A stretch of 64,000 nt of DNA from an uncultured Mollicutes bacterium (GTDB lineage Bacteria > Bacillota_I > Bacilli_A > RFN20 > CAG-826). Location: assembly GCA_900540365.1 (NCBI GenBank), contig UQFN01000005.1, forward strand, positions 53,204 to 117,203. The letters are read 5' to 3'. The notes beneath the pieces are model-generated. The model saw only the letters and a list, made by a program, of their open reading frames with translations. It made no database searches and had not been told where the DNA came from. Made by a program: the position numbers and the translations under genes. Of this stretch, positions 8,753 through 17,090 are shown in pieces; the stretch's first letter is position 1; every line of letters begins with the position of its first letter.

Positions 8753-8808
8753 TCTATTATTTTAAAAGAAAAGATTTATTAAGTACACTAAAATGCTATA
8801 ATGAAATT
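8753..8808. promoter_or_regulatory. Divergent promoters, both with -10 box six bases from ATG
   Basis: Plus strand: extended -10 TGCTATAAT, with TATAAT at 8797-8802 and the ATG at 8809. Minus strand: TAAAAT at 8759-8764 and the ATG ending at 8752. In both, the expected transcription start coincides with the A of the start codon and no Shine-Dalgarno is present, which fits leaderless transcripts. Start sites are predicted from box spacing only. Confidence 0.55.
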
Positions 8809-9552
8809 ATGAATAAGAAACTTCTTCCTATTATAATTTGTTTAACTCCTTTATTATTAGCAAACGCTCCTGCTCCTGATACAAAGGTTTCTTATGAAGA
8901 AACGTTTTTACTAAGTAAAGAAGAATTTACATTAAGTGATAATATATTAAGTTTTAATTTTACTAATTCAAGTAAGTATTATATTACTTCTTTAAAATTA
9001 AATGATAATTATATCTTTGATTTTTATTACTATGGGATGATTATTCCACCTTCAAAAACTACTTTAATTCAAGTTAATAATTTTGAAGAAAAAATCAAAG
9101 ATAATAATGAAGTTAAAGTACTAGGAAAAGATTTTTCTATTTCATCTTCTAAAGTTAGTAATATTAATATAAATTCAGCTAATTACGATAGTGACACTAA
9201 CTTAACTACTTTAAGTATAACTTATGATTTTACTTATCTTGATAATATTTCTTTACAAGGAATATATTTTTATTTTTATTTAGAAGATAGTAATTCTTAC
9301 TATGCTTCTAAAAGTGATTTATCAAACTATAAAAAAGAAGAAACAACAAGTTTTACTTCTACTTTTTATTTTTTAAATGATGTTAGTTATTTAAAAAATG
9401 AAGATTTAAATTATTTTATTGGAACTTTAGATAATCGTTCAAATATTAATTTACTTACAATAATAATAGTAATTGGAGTAATTATTGTTGTTCTAGTTGT
9501 AAGTTTACTGATATTTATTTTATATAAAATTAGTTTTCATTATAAAAAATAA
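8809..9552 (+). CDS. Exported protein with C-terminal membrane anchor, unknown function
   Basis: 247 residues. A signal peptide (MNKKLLPIIICLTPLLLANA) is followed by a ~190-residue extracytoplasmic domain with alternating beta-prone segments rich in Ser, Asn and Tyr, then a membrane span near residues 215-240 and a basic cytosolic tail (YKISFHYKK). That is a type I topology. I recognise no domain. The gene is monocistronic, has no ribosome-binding site, and is followed immediately by one of the two long inverted repeats that flank the YhaO/YhaN pair. Confidence 0.6.
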   Translation: MNKKLLPIIICLTPLLLANAPAPDTKVSYEETFLLSKEEFTLSDNILSFNFTNSSKYYITSLKLNDNYIFDFYYYGMIIPPSKTTLIQVNNFEEKIKDNNEVKVLGKDFSISSSKVSNININSANYDSDTNLTTLSITYDFTYLDNISLQGIYFYFYLEDSNSYYASKSDLSNYKKEETTSFTSTFYFLNDVSYLKNEDLNYFIGTLDNRSNINLLTIIIVIGVIIVVLVVSLLIFILYKISFHYKK

Positions 9553-9636
9553 AAATAAGTTAATAAAAAATTTCTGTATAATAATTATTTTTTATTACTA
9601 AAATTTTAAAAAATATTTAAGTTTTTAAAGGTTTTT
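9551..9636 (+). repeat. Left copy of ~86-bp inverted repeat flanking the YhaO/YhaN genes
   Basis: Nearly identical to the reverse complement of 13330-13415, with about six differences and one gap by eye. Inside it, TAATAAAAAAT (9561-9571) and ATTTTTTATTA (9587-9597) form an 11-bp A/T stem. The right-hand part ends in AAGTTTTTAAAGGTTTTT. It begins at the stop codon of the upstream plus-strand gene, so it may also work as that gene's terminator. Confidence 0.8.
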
Positions 9637-9653
9637 GAAAAAATTGCTGGAAA

Positions 9654-12170
9654 TTATATTTTTCTACTTTCATGACATGTTAAATAGATAATTTGGATAT
9701 CTTTAGAGATTTTTTTAATAATATCAATTGCATTTATTAAATGTTTTTCATCTAATTGTACAAATGGATCATCAAGTAAAACAAATGGTTTTTCATCTTT
9801 ATACATGTTTTCAATAAGAGCTAATCTAAAACATAATTCACAAATTGCTTTATTTCCGCTTGAAAGATGTTTGTCGCTTCTTAAACCTCCAGCAATATCA
9901 AAAGTAATTTCTAAATTAGAATTCATTCTAAGTTTTGTTGAAAGTGTTTTTTCGATTAAATTTGCATATTTTGTAAAATTATTAACAAGTGGCATTAAAT
10001 ATTTATTATTTAAATTTCGATCTGCTTCTTTTAAATTTTCAATTGCCGCAGTAATTAAATCATAATTTTTTATATATTGTTTTTTTCTATTTGAAACTTC
10101 ATTTAATTGATATTCTAATTCTCCTAATCTTGAAATTTCATCTTCATCTTGAATAATTTCTTTTTCTAATAAATTGTAGTCTTTATCAATGTCTTCTTTT
10201 TCTTTATTTAAGTAAGTAAAATCTTTAGAAATTATTTCTTTAATAAGTTCTTCTTTTAATCTAAATTTTTCTAATTGTTCTTCATTTTCTTTATAAAAAT
10301 TTAGAATATTTTGCTCTTCATTTTTAATTTGAGTAGTTAATGAATTAAAGTCATTGATATCGTTTTTTACTTCTTCTATTTTGTCTAAAGAAATATGATA
10401 TTTATTTAAAATATTATTGATTGAAGCTTGATTTTCTTTAATTTGTTCTTCATTAGTTTTATTTAAATTATTTAAAGTTTCTTGTTCTTTAAATAAAGCT
10501 ATATATTCTTTTAAATTGTTAAATAAAATTTCATAATTTTCGTTATTAGACTCTAAATAATATTTTCTTAAAATCGAAATAATACTAATTTCAAATTGGT
10601 TAATTTCTTCATTATTTTTTCTAATTAAAACCAAGTAATCGTTTTGTTGTTTAATGTAATTTAAATAGTTAGTTGCTTCATTAGAAAATAATATTAAAGA
10701 ATTTAATATATTTGTTTCATTATAAAAATTATATTTAACTAAAATTTCTTTAATTTCTCCATTTAGAGTTTTAGATTTTTGTTTTGTATAATCTTCACTT
10801 TTCTTTTTAATTTTATTAATGTAAACAATGGTTGTAATTGATAATAAAACTCCCACAACTCCAATTATCAAACCAGCAATTAAATTAAAGAAAATAGTAA
10901 CGAGTCCACCAATTAAAAGTATAAAAGAAAGAATTCCTAAAAGTAGGCTTGTAATCTTTTTATTTTTTAAATTAAGAGGTGGAGAATTTTTAAAATCATC
11001 ACTATTAATTGTAGAAATATAATCTTGAACTTTTTTTAAATTTTCTTCGACTTTAGGATCGTCTTTATATTTAGCATCTAAATCTTTATTTTTTTCTTTT
11101 AAATCAGTTAGATTTTTATTAATTAATTCATTAGTGCCTTTTATTTTTTTAACTTCACTAATTGTCTTAGTTAAATTATCAATATCTTCATTTTTAATAT
11201 TTTCATTAATTAATGTTTCCTTATGTTTTTTAAATAATTTGCTTTTTTCTTCATCTAAAGAAAAGACTTGATTACTTAATTTATCGTTAACATCTTTTTT
11301 TGTTATTACTTCGATAATTTCATTTTGTAGTGGAATACCATTTAAGTAATTGTTTTTGATATTTTGTAATTTAACTTCATCTGCTTTTTTTGTATTTAAA
11401 AAATCTTGATATTTTTTATTAAGTTCATTTAATTTAAAAGCTTCTTCCCATGAGTTTATTTTTGAATAAATTTCATTACGCTTATTCTCGATATTTTTTA
11501 GTTTATTATATTTAAGTGAAATATTCTTTTTAATTTGTTCTAAATTTCTAATTTGAATTTCAATTTCATACATTCTTTCTTTTGCTTTGTTAATATAGCC
11601 ATTACCAAGGCCACGTTTATTGCGGTACTTCTTTCCTTTTTCTTCAAGAAGTTTGATAGCGCTATCTAAATCAAATTTTTCTTCACCACCATAAATTGTC
11701 ATTCCTAGTTTACTAGAAATTGAGCTAGTTGATTTAATATCAATTTCATTAGAGGTTATAAAGAAGATACGTTCAAATGAAGTTTTATCAATACCAAAAA
11801 AGTATGTTCCAAGAGAATAAATCTTTTCTAATTCTCTACTTCTTTGATTGTTTTTATAAACAACTAAAACATCATAATTAGCTGAATGTCTAGAAAAAGT
11901 TCTTTCTATACGATAAGCATTGCCTTCATGTTCAAATTCAATATTTCCTCCAAATTTATTATTGTTAAAAGGATAAAATCTAATTCTTTCATTAAATTTT
12001 GAAGTACTATAATAATTTTCTAATCCATAAAACATTGCTTTAATAAAACATACTAATGTAGTTTTCCCATAACCATTTTCTTCATAAAAACTACTTAGAT
12101 TAGAGTCAAAGTTATATTTATATGCGGATAAATTTCCAAAATTTTCTATATATAATGAAATTAATCTCAT
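9654..12170 (-). CDS. YhaN/SbcC-like coiled-coil AAA ATPase with central membrane hairpin
   Basis: 838 residues with an SMC/Rad50-like layout. The N-terminal half ATPase has Walker A ENGYGKTT (residues 32-38). Long coiled coils run from ~170 to 400 and ~460 to 760. The C-terminal half has the signature-like LSSGNK (~770) and Walker B FVLLDDPF (~797-804), with a final CHESRK. In the middle (~408-452) are two adjacent hydrophobic spans, as in Bacillus YhaN, so the coil tips are probably membrane-held. Its ATG overlaps the stop of the SbcD/YhaO-like nuclease gene by four bases; together they should form an ATP-driven DNA end-processing complex, as SbcCD does. Substrate and process are not known from sequence. 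Confidence 0.9.
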   Translation of the reverse strand: MRLISLYIENFGNLSAYKYNFDSNLSSFYEENGYGKTTLVCFIKAMFYGLENYYSTSKFNERIRFYPFNNNKFGGNIEFEHEGNAYRIERTFSRHSANYDVLVVYKNNQRSRELEKIYSLGTYFFGIDKTSFERIFFITSNEIDIKSTSSISSKLGMTIYGGEEKFDLDSAIKLLEEKGKKYRNKRGLGNGYINKAKERMYEIEIQIRNLEQIKKNISLKYNKLKNIENKRNEIYSKINSWEEAFKLNELNKKYQDFLNTKKADEVKLQNIKNNYLNGIPLQNEIIEVITKKDVNDKLSNQVFSLDEEKSKLFKKHKETLINENIKNEDIDNLTKTISEVKKIKGTNELINKNLTDLKEKNKDLDAKYKDDPKVEENLKKVQDYISTINSDDFKNSPPLNLKNKKITSLLLGILSFILLIGGLVTIFFNLIAGLIIGVVGVLLSITTIVYINKIKKKSEDYTKQKSKTLNGEIKEILVKYNFYNETNILNSLILFSNEATNYLNYIKQQNDYLVLIRKNNEEINQFEISIISILRKYYLESNNENYEILFNNLKEYIALFKEQETLNNLNKTNEEQIKENQASINNILNKYHISLDKIEEVKNDINDFNSLTTQIKNEEQNILNFYKENEEQLEKFRLKEELIKEIISKDFTYLNKEKEDIDKDYNLLEKEIIQDEDEISRLGELEYQLNEVSNRKKQYIKNYDLITAAIENLKEADRNLNNKYLMPLVNNFTKYANLIEKTLSTKLRMNSNLEITFDIAGGLRSDKHLSSGNKAICELCFRLALIENMYKDEKPFVLLDDPFVQLDEKHLINAIDIIKKISKDIQIIYLTCHESRKI

Positions 12171-13228
12171 AAATCGTACTCCTTGCCTTCAAGAGCTCTT
12201 AATCCAAGATTAATAACTTTAACTTTATCGTTATCATTTAAATCTTTAGAATTTAAAACGTTACGAACAAATTCACCTTTAATAGAAACTTCATCTTTAT
12301 ATTTTGAGATATCAAAAGTTTTAGTTGTCTTATCTTTTATTGAAAGATAACCAACTTCTTTACGTAATCTTGAACTTAAATCATCGACTAAATCTTCTAT
12401 ATCACCATTTAGGGAACCAGTTAAGTTAATTCGATATATTTCATCTTTGGATAATAAATAATTTTGTTTAATTAATAAATAAATTTCATTAATAGTTTTG
12501 GCATTTGTAACATCAATTGTTAATTCATTAATTTCTTCTCCATCACAAACATAAAATTTATGAGTAATTGTTTTATCTTCTATATTTATAACAACAAAAC
12601 CTTTTTGGCCTGTTTCATCAAATCCTCTTCCAACTAAACAACCTGGATAAACATAATAAGTATCATTTTCAAGAATTCCAGATTGATATTGATGAACATG
12701 TCCTAATGCTAAATAATTTATGTTTTTATCATTTAAACTTTTAAGATTAATATTATTAGGAGCAATTGTATTAGAAACTTGTCCATGCAATAGCACAATA
12801 TTGACATCATTTTTATCTAATAACAAAGTAGAATATAAGCTTTTAAAATTACTTTCATCCATCTCAATTCCACTAATGGCAACATTACCATATCGATATA
12901 ATTTCCATTCATTATTAAATAATTTTAAATTAGGTAATGTTCTATTATGTGCACTATTAGAATCATGATTTCCTTTTAAATATAAAAAATCAATCTCACT
13001 ATTATCTTTGATTATTTCATAAAAGAAATCTTTATCTTTTTTAATAGGAGAATCGCTATCAAAAATATCTCCAGTTAATAAAATAACTTTTATGTTATTT
13101 TGAGATGCATAGTTAACTACATATCTAAATCTTTCACGAATTAAATTCTTTCTTTGAATAGCTATTTCTTTTGGAAATGTGCCTATTTTAGATCCTAAAT
13201 GAAGATCACTGACATGAATTATTTTCAT
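12167..13228 (-). CDS. YhaO/SbcD-like metallophosphoesterase (DNA exonuclease subunit)
   Basis: 353 residues. Calcineurin-like phosphoesterase motifs are complete: HVSDLHLG (Asp8, His10), LTGDIFD (Asp54), LKGNHDS (Asn87, His88), LLHGQ and LGHVHQY. These bind two metal ions for nuclease action. The C-terminal ~130 residues form the capping/partner-binding region. The stop overlaps the ATG of the coiled-coil ATPase, the order seen in sbcDC and yhaON operons. The size and the membrane hairpin in its partner favour YhaO over classical SbcD. A promoter must lie in the ~100 bases before the right-hand inverted repeat. Confidence 0.9.
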   Translation of the reverse strand: MKIIHVSDLHLGSKIGTFPKEIAIQRKNLIRERFRYVVNYASQNNIKVILLTGDIFDSDSPIKKDKDFFYEIIKDNSEIDFLYLKGNHDSNSAHNRTLPNLKLFNNEWKLYRYGNVAISGIEMDESNFKSLYSTLLLDKNDVNIVLLHGQVSNTIAPNNINLKSLNDKNINYLALGHVHQYQSGILENDTYYVYPGCLVGRGFDETGQKGFVVINIEDKTITHKFYVCDGEEINELTIDVTNAKTINEIYLLIKQNYLLSKDEIYRINLTGSLNGDIEDLVDDLSSRLRKEVGYLSIKDKTTKTFDISKYKDEVSIKGEFVRNVLNSKDLNDNDKVKVINLGLRALEGKEYDL

Positions 13229-13329
13229 AAAATCCCCTTAATAGTTATTATTATTATAACTATTATCATACAATAAAAAAATGATTATTTTAAAATTTTA
13301 AAATATATGAAAAATGTTATTTTTAGATA

Positions 13330-13415
13330 AAAAAACCTTTAAAACTCTACTATTTTTTAAAATTTTAGTAATAAAAAATAATTATTTTACAGAAATTTTT
13401 TATTAACATATTTTT
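13330..13415 (-). repeat. Right copy of ~86-bp inverted repeat
   Basis: Inverted partner of 9551-9636. It retains the same internal stem (13369-13379 with 13395-13405). It lies upstream of the YhaO gene and just before the ribosome site of the broken lipoprotein on the other strand. Together the two copies bracket exactly the two-gene nuclease/ATPase unit. Confidence 0.8.
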
Positions 13416-13474
13416 ATTTTTGAGAAGAGTATTTATGTAAAATATTGTTTTAACTATATTTAAGAGGGAATCTT

Positions 13475-13893
13475 ATGAAAAAAGGAAAAATTTTTTACTC
13501 TTAACAGGTATAACATGCGCATTAGCTCTTAGCTCATGCGAAAGTAAACCTTCTTTCGAATTAACCATTGATAAAGACGAAGGTGTTAACCAAGTTACTC
13601 TTTATGATAGTGAAACAGTTTTTAGTGATTTAGAAAATATTAATTTAGAGAAGAAAAATAAAAATATTATTATTTTGTCAGAATCTTATTATTATTGTAT
13701 CTTATGTGCTTATTCTGATATAAAAACTAATGTTAAAGTATACGATAATTTATTAAAAATAAATAAAGACCGAATAATTATTGAATCTGAACTATATAGT
13801 GATTATTCAAAAATAACATCCCCAATATTCGAATTACGTTGTTCATTAAATGAAAATGAAGCAGCTAAAATAATAAAAAAAATCGCTAAATAG
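13475..13893 (+). pseudogene. Small lipoprotein, frameshifted right after the start codon
   Basis: AGAGGGA and an ATG at 13475-13477 are followed by an A6 run. In the ATG frame translation stops after nine codons. One extra A opens a 139-codon frame beginning MKKRKNFLLLTGITCALALS and SC, a perfect lipoprotein leader with lipobox Cys, then a ~115-residue domain ending in NEAAKIIKKIAK. A good intrinsic terminator overlaps its stop. I do not recognise the mature domain; a CILC pair sits in its middle. It is real decay, phase variation in the A-run, or an assembly error. Confidence 0.7.
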
Positions 13894-13907
13894 AAGCGAT
13901 TTTTTTA
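13880..13907 (+). terminator. Intrinsic terminator of the broken lipoprotein gene
   Basis: AAATCGCT (13880-13887) pairs with AGCGATTT (13896-13903) around a six- to eight-base loop that contains the stop codon, and a run of T follows. It is one of the few GC-containing hairpins in the window and works in the plus direction. Confidence 0.8.
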
Positions 13908-13926
13908 AAAATAAGCACTTTTTAGA

Positions 13927-14640
13927 TTATTTAGAAGATCCTTCAACTGCTTCAGTTTTCTTACTAAGATCTTCTTTTAAATTAAATGATGAGAATTCTT
14001 TAGTGTTTGGTAATTTTAAATCCCATTCATTTAATTTATTAAGTTTATATTGAATATTTTCACCACTTACTTTTAAGATATGTCCACCTTTAGTTAAATC
14101 CTTAGAGATGAAATGAATATGCCATCCTGGTAAGTTCATTCCTTCAACATAATTTGGGCAAAATACACCAACAACATATCCTTCAATGTCGTGATATTCA
14201 AATTCTCTTTGATCTTTAGCAACTTTATAAAGAGGTTCATAAGGCTTATCTTGTTTAAAGCAAGATCTAACTCTAACATTAAACTTACCTTCCATTTTAA
14301 TCATATAGAAATAGTTTGTAGAAACTAACTCTTTTGATAGTAAAGTTTTAAAGTCTTCAATTGATTCAAAACTAATAACTTGTTCTTTAGCTTTTTCATC
14401 AAAGAAAGCTACTGTTGTAAATGGTAAGCTATCTTCTTCACTCATTTCGCTTACAACACCATTTGCTCTTCCATTATAAGCTTTTCCGTTTAAAATAATA
14501 GCTTCTCCATCAAGTCCATCATATGTACCAATACCAGTATCACCATGTTTTAATAATTCTTTTACTGAACAAGTACCATTATAATCGCCTAACATTAAAT
14601 CATTTAATGTAGAAACTTGAAATAATTTATTTGTTTTCAT
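13927..14640 (-). CDS. budA: Alpha-acetolactate decarboxylase
   Basis: About 237 residues from the ATG at 14638-14640, which is spaced seven bases from AAAGGAG; an ATG two codons earlier is too close to it. ALDC converts 2-acetolactate to acetoin in the cytoplasm. Family marks are the N-terminal FQVSTLNDLMLGDYNG, the GDTGIGTYDGLDGE glycine-rich loop, and the metal-binding WHIHFIS...GGH with a Glu in the earlier strand. Length is normal (~235-260). It overlaps the end of the KdgT-type transporter gene by 14 bases and is third in an operon with a glycerol-dehydrogenase-like enzyme. No acetolactate synthase is present in the window. Classification is secure; the in vivo substrate is inferred. 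Confidence 0.92.
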   Translation of the reverse strand: MKTNKLFQVSTLNDLMLGDYNGTCSVKELLKHGDTGIGTYDGLDGEAIILNGKAYNGRANGVVSEMSEEDSLPFTTVAFFDEKAKEQVISFESIEDFKTLLSKELVSTNYFYMIKMEGKFNVRVRSCFKQDKPYEPLYKVAKDQREFEYHDIEGYVVGVFCPNYVEGMNLPGWHIHFISKDLTKGGHILKVSGENIQYKLNKLNEWDLKLPNTKEFSSFNLKEDLSKKTEAVEGSSK

Positions 14641-15871
14641 TTTCATTCTCCTTTGTAATTTCTTCTTTATGTGATTTTATATGAAAAACCTTTTTAAAAT
14701 ATGTATGGTTATGGTGATGAGTTCTATAGTTGTTATTTTCATCATAAACAGCTTCTAATAACTCAGGATGAGTTTCTTGGAAAACTCTTTTTGGATCAGA
14801 TATTTTATCACCTTGATGGGTTTTAAAATAAAAGTTCATAGTCCATTTTGTAAAGAAAGGTGACAAGATATTTGTGATTAAAAGGACAATTGCAAGAACA
14901 GCAACTGCACGAGAAATCATATCTTCTCCAAATGTTTCACCATTAAATGCAAAGCCATTAAACATTGCAGGAATTGATAATGCAACTCCAGCTAATGAAG
15001 CACTTCCTACACTAGCATATCCAGGTCTTTTTAAAGCAAAACGATCAACAATATAAGGAATAATTAAAGTAACAGCCCAGTATAATAAAATTGCTACTAA
15101 AACTGATAATAATACTTGTGCGTCAAAGAGTTTTGTTAAATTAATAGTACTTCCAAATTGGAATCCTAAGAAAGGAAGAATAATAGCATTACCACCTTTA
15201 AAGACATCTCTAATTTTTGGATCTAAATTACCTAATAATACACCAAGTAAGAATGGAATAAGCAAAGAGAAAATTTGCATTATTTTTTGAGTTAATGATG
15301 TACTTCCTTCACCAAATGAACTAATAAAGATAAATGGTAATAAAGGCATTGAACATATTAACATAATAGGGAATGTACCAAGATCGCTTTTATCAGCATA
15401 AGGTTGAATAATACCCATATATAATGCAGCATTAGCACTTGTTAATATACAAGTTAAAGTTACAAAGTCAATTCCAGCAAATCCATTTAAGCCACAAACG
15501 ACATAAACAATTGCACTTAAGACATAAGCAGGAATTAATCTAGCAAGAATAATCCAAATTCCTCTTTTACCAACTTCAACAAAATCATGAGGTTTAATCA
15601 TTGTTCCTGTGCAAAATAGCATTAATCCAATCATCAACATTTGACCAGTTGATCCGAATAAATCTTGCATAGGATTTCCTAAATATTGCCATAACGTAAC
15701 TCCATGTCCTAATTCTGTTGTACCTTCTGGAGCACCTAAATTAAATTCAATAGTTAATGTACAAATAATTGCACTAATTAATAAAGGTACAAACATAGTA
15801 CCGGCTGGAATTTTATTTAAAAATTTCCAAATGCCAATACCTTTAAATTTCTTTTGTTTAACTTCTTCCAT
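14627..15871 (-). CDS. KdgT-family (2-keto-3-deoxygluconate-type) permease
   Basis: 414 residues, about ten membrane spans. KIPAGTMFVPLLISAIICT at the N-terminus is the KdgT family start. Other conserved stretches are GQMLMIGLMLFCTGTMI and TLTCILTSANAALYMGII. The C-terminus is hydrophilic with a His-rich piece (THHHNHTYF). Known members import 2-keto-3-deoxygluconate with protons. Here it lies between a dehydrogenase and acetolactate decarboxylase, with no KDG kinase or aldolase nearby, so it may carry a different short-chain 2-keto or hydroxy-keto acid. That substrate is a guess from context. Confidence 0.82.
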   Translation of the reverse strand: MEEVKQKKFKGIGIWKFLNKIPAGTMFVPLLISAIICTLTIEFNLGAPEGTTELGHGVTLWQYLGNPMQDLFGSTGQMLMIGLMLFCTGTMIKPHDFVEVGKRGIWIILARLIPAYVLSAIVYVVCGLNGFAGIDFVTLTCILTSANAALYMGIIQPYADKSDLGTFPIMLICSMPLLPFIFISSFGEGSTSLTQKIMQIFSLLIPFLLGVLLGNLDPKIRDVFKGGNAIILPFLGFQFGSTINLTKLFDAQVLLSVLVAILLYWAVTLIIPYIVDRFALKRPGYASVGSASLAGVALSIPAMFNGFAFNGETFGEDMISRAVAVLAIVLLITNILSPFFTKWTMNFYFKTHQGDKISDPKRVFQETHPELLEAVYDENNNYRTHHHNHTYFKKVFHIKSHKEEITKENENENK

Positions 15872-15879
15872 AATTTATA

Positions 15880-16980
15880 TTACCTAGCACTTTCTTTTAA
15901 ATATTCTTTATTAATTGCATCAACAAGCAAAATGGCATCTTCTAATTCTTTAACTGAAACGTCACCACTAAAATTGTGTATTGATTCGCCATCAGCACAA
16001 CTTGCTACAGCAACTTTATGAACATCTTCTTTTGTAATTCCAACTTCTTCTAATGTTAAAGGTAATCCAACACTATGCATAAATTCTCTAACAGTATTAA
16101 ATTCTTCTTTATCATTATTTTCTAATAAAAGTTGAACAAGGGTACCATAAGCTACACAGCAACCATGCATTGCAGTTTTCTTTCCAAGTGAACTTACACC
16201 ATTATAAAATGAATGAGCTACACATAAACCACCATTATCAGCACCAACACCACTTAAATATGTATTAGCTTCGATAATAGCATCAAGTTCAGGGGTAACT
16301 AAATGGTTATCACAACTAATTTTTGCTTCTTTACCACATTTTAATAAAGTTTCATAGCAAAGTTTACAAAGAGCTAATGATGATAATGTAATTCCACCAT
16401 TTTCTAATGATAATGAACTTGTTTTATAGCATTCTCTTGCTTCAAAATAAGTTCCTAAAGCATCACCCATTCCTGCGACAAGAAATTTAGTAGGAGCATT
16501 TGCAATTACTAAACTATCAACCAAAACAAAGTCTGGATTATTAGGATAAAATAAATAAGAATTAAACGTATGATCGTCATTATAAATGACACTTAATCCT
16601 GTACATGGAGCATCAGTAGCACAAACAGTAGGAATTATTGCAATACGTTTTTTCTCATAATATGCAGTTGCTTTACTTGTGTCGATAGCACTACCACCAC
16701 CAACTCCTACAACGACATCAATTTTTTCATTACGGACGATTTCTCTCATCTTATTAATTTCACCAACTGAAGAAATTCCGCCAAAAATTTGATAAATTCT
16801 TTTCGTTTTAGAATCTTTAAATGATTCTTCAATTAAATCATGAGTTGACTTATAAGCACTATTTGAACATATAAAAAGATAGTTATTACCGAATTCTTTT
16901 ATATTTTCATAAAAATGTTTCAATGCATTAGCGCCTTGGACATATTTTAGAGGTGCTCTCATGAGTAATAAATTTTTCAT
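15880..16980 (-). CDS. Glycerol dehydrogenase-like iron/zinc alcohol dehydrogenase
   Basis: 366 residues, the usual GldA length. The nucleotide loop VVGVGGGSAIDTSK is followed by PTVCATDAPCTGLSV and the metal ligands in AGMGDALGTYFEA (Asp), CVAHSFYNG (His) and AMHGCCVAYG (His). The enzyme oxidises glycerol or reduces dihydroxyacetone; related enzymes also interconvert acetoin and 2,3-butanediol. First gene of the operon, behind GAGGAGG, followed by the KdgT-type transporter and acetolactate decarboxylase. That makes acetoin reduction to butanediol a plausible role, giving a NADH sink. This is context-based and not shown by the sequence. Confidence 0.88.
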   Translation of the reverse strand: MKNLLLMRAPLKYVQGANALKHFYENIKEFGNNYLFICSNSAYKSTHDLIEESFKDSKTKRIYQIFGGISSVGEINKMREIVRNEKIDVVVGVGGGSAIDTSKATAYYEKKRIAIIPTVCATDAPCTGLSVIYNDDHTFNSYLFYPNNPDFVLVDSLVIANAPTKFLVAGMGDALGTYFEARECYKTSSLSLENGGITLSSLALCKLCYETLLKCGKEAKISCDNHLVTPELDAIIEANTYLSGVGADNGGLCVAHSFYNGVSSLGKKTAMHGCCVAYGTLVQLLLENNDKEEFNTVREFMHSVGLPLTLEEVGITKEDVHKVAVASCADGESIHNFSGDVSVKELEDAILLVDAINKEYLKESAR

Positions 16981-17007
16981 AAACGATTCCTCCTCTTACG
17001 CTAGAAA

Positions 17008-17053
17008 TTTTATTACCAAAAAATATTGAAATAAATATTTTGATGTAATAAAA
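17008..17053. promoter_or_regulatory. 46-bp dyad in the divergent PucR/gldA-like control region
   Basis: TTTTATTAC (17008-17016) and GTAATAAAA (17045-17053) are perfect inverted arms. Inside them a second, imperfect pair (CAAAAAATATT against AATATTTTG) extends the symmetry around a short AT centre. It lies between the divergent starts at 16980 and 17091, the usual place for an activator or repressor site of the adjacent PucR-type regulator. Confidence 0.6.
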
Positions 17054-17090
17054 TTCATATAGTAAATTGTGCTACTAGCCTAATTAAATT

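Noticed and set aside
9805..10065. Plus-strand open frames opposite the YhaN-like gene, and similar ones opposite YhaO, GH31, permease and lipoprotein genes
   Set aside because: No ribosome sites, no family motifs, and fully explained as antisense frames of strongly supported genes.
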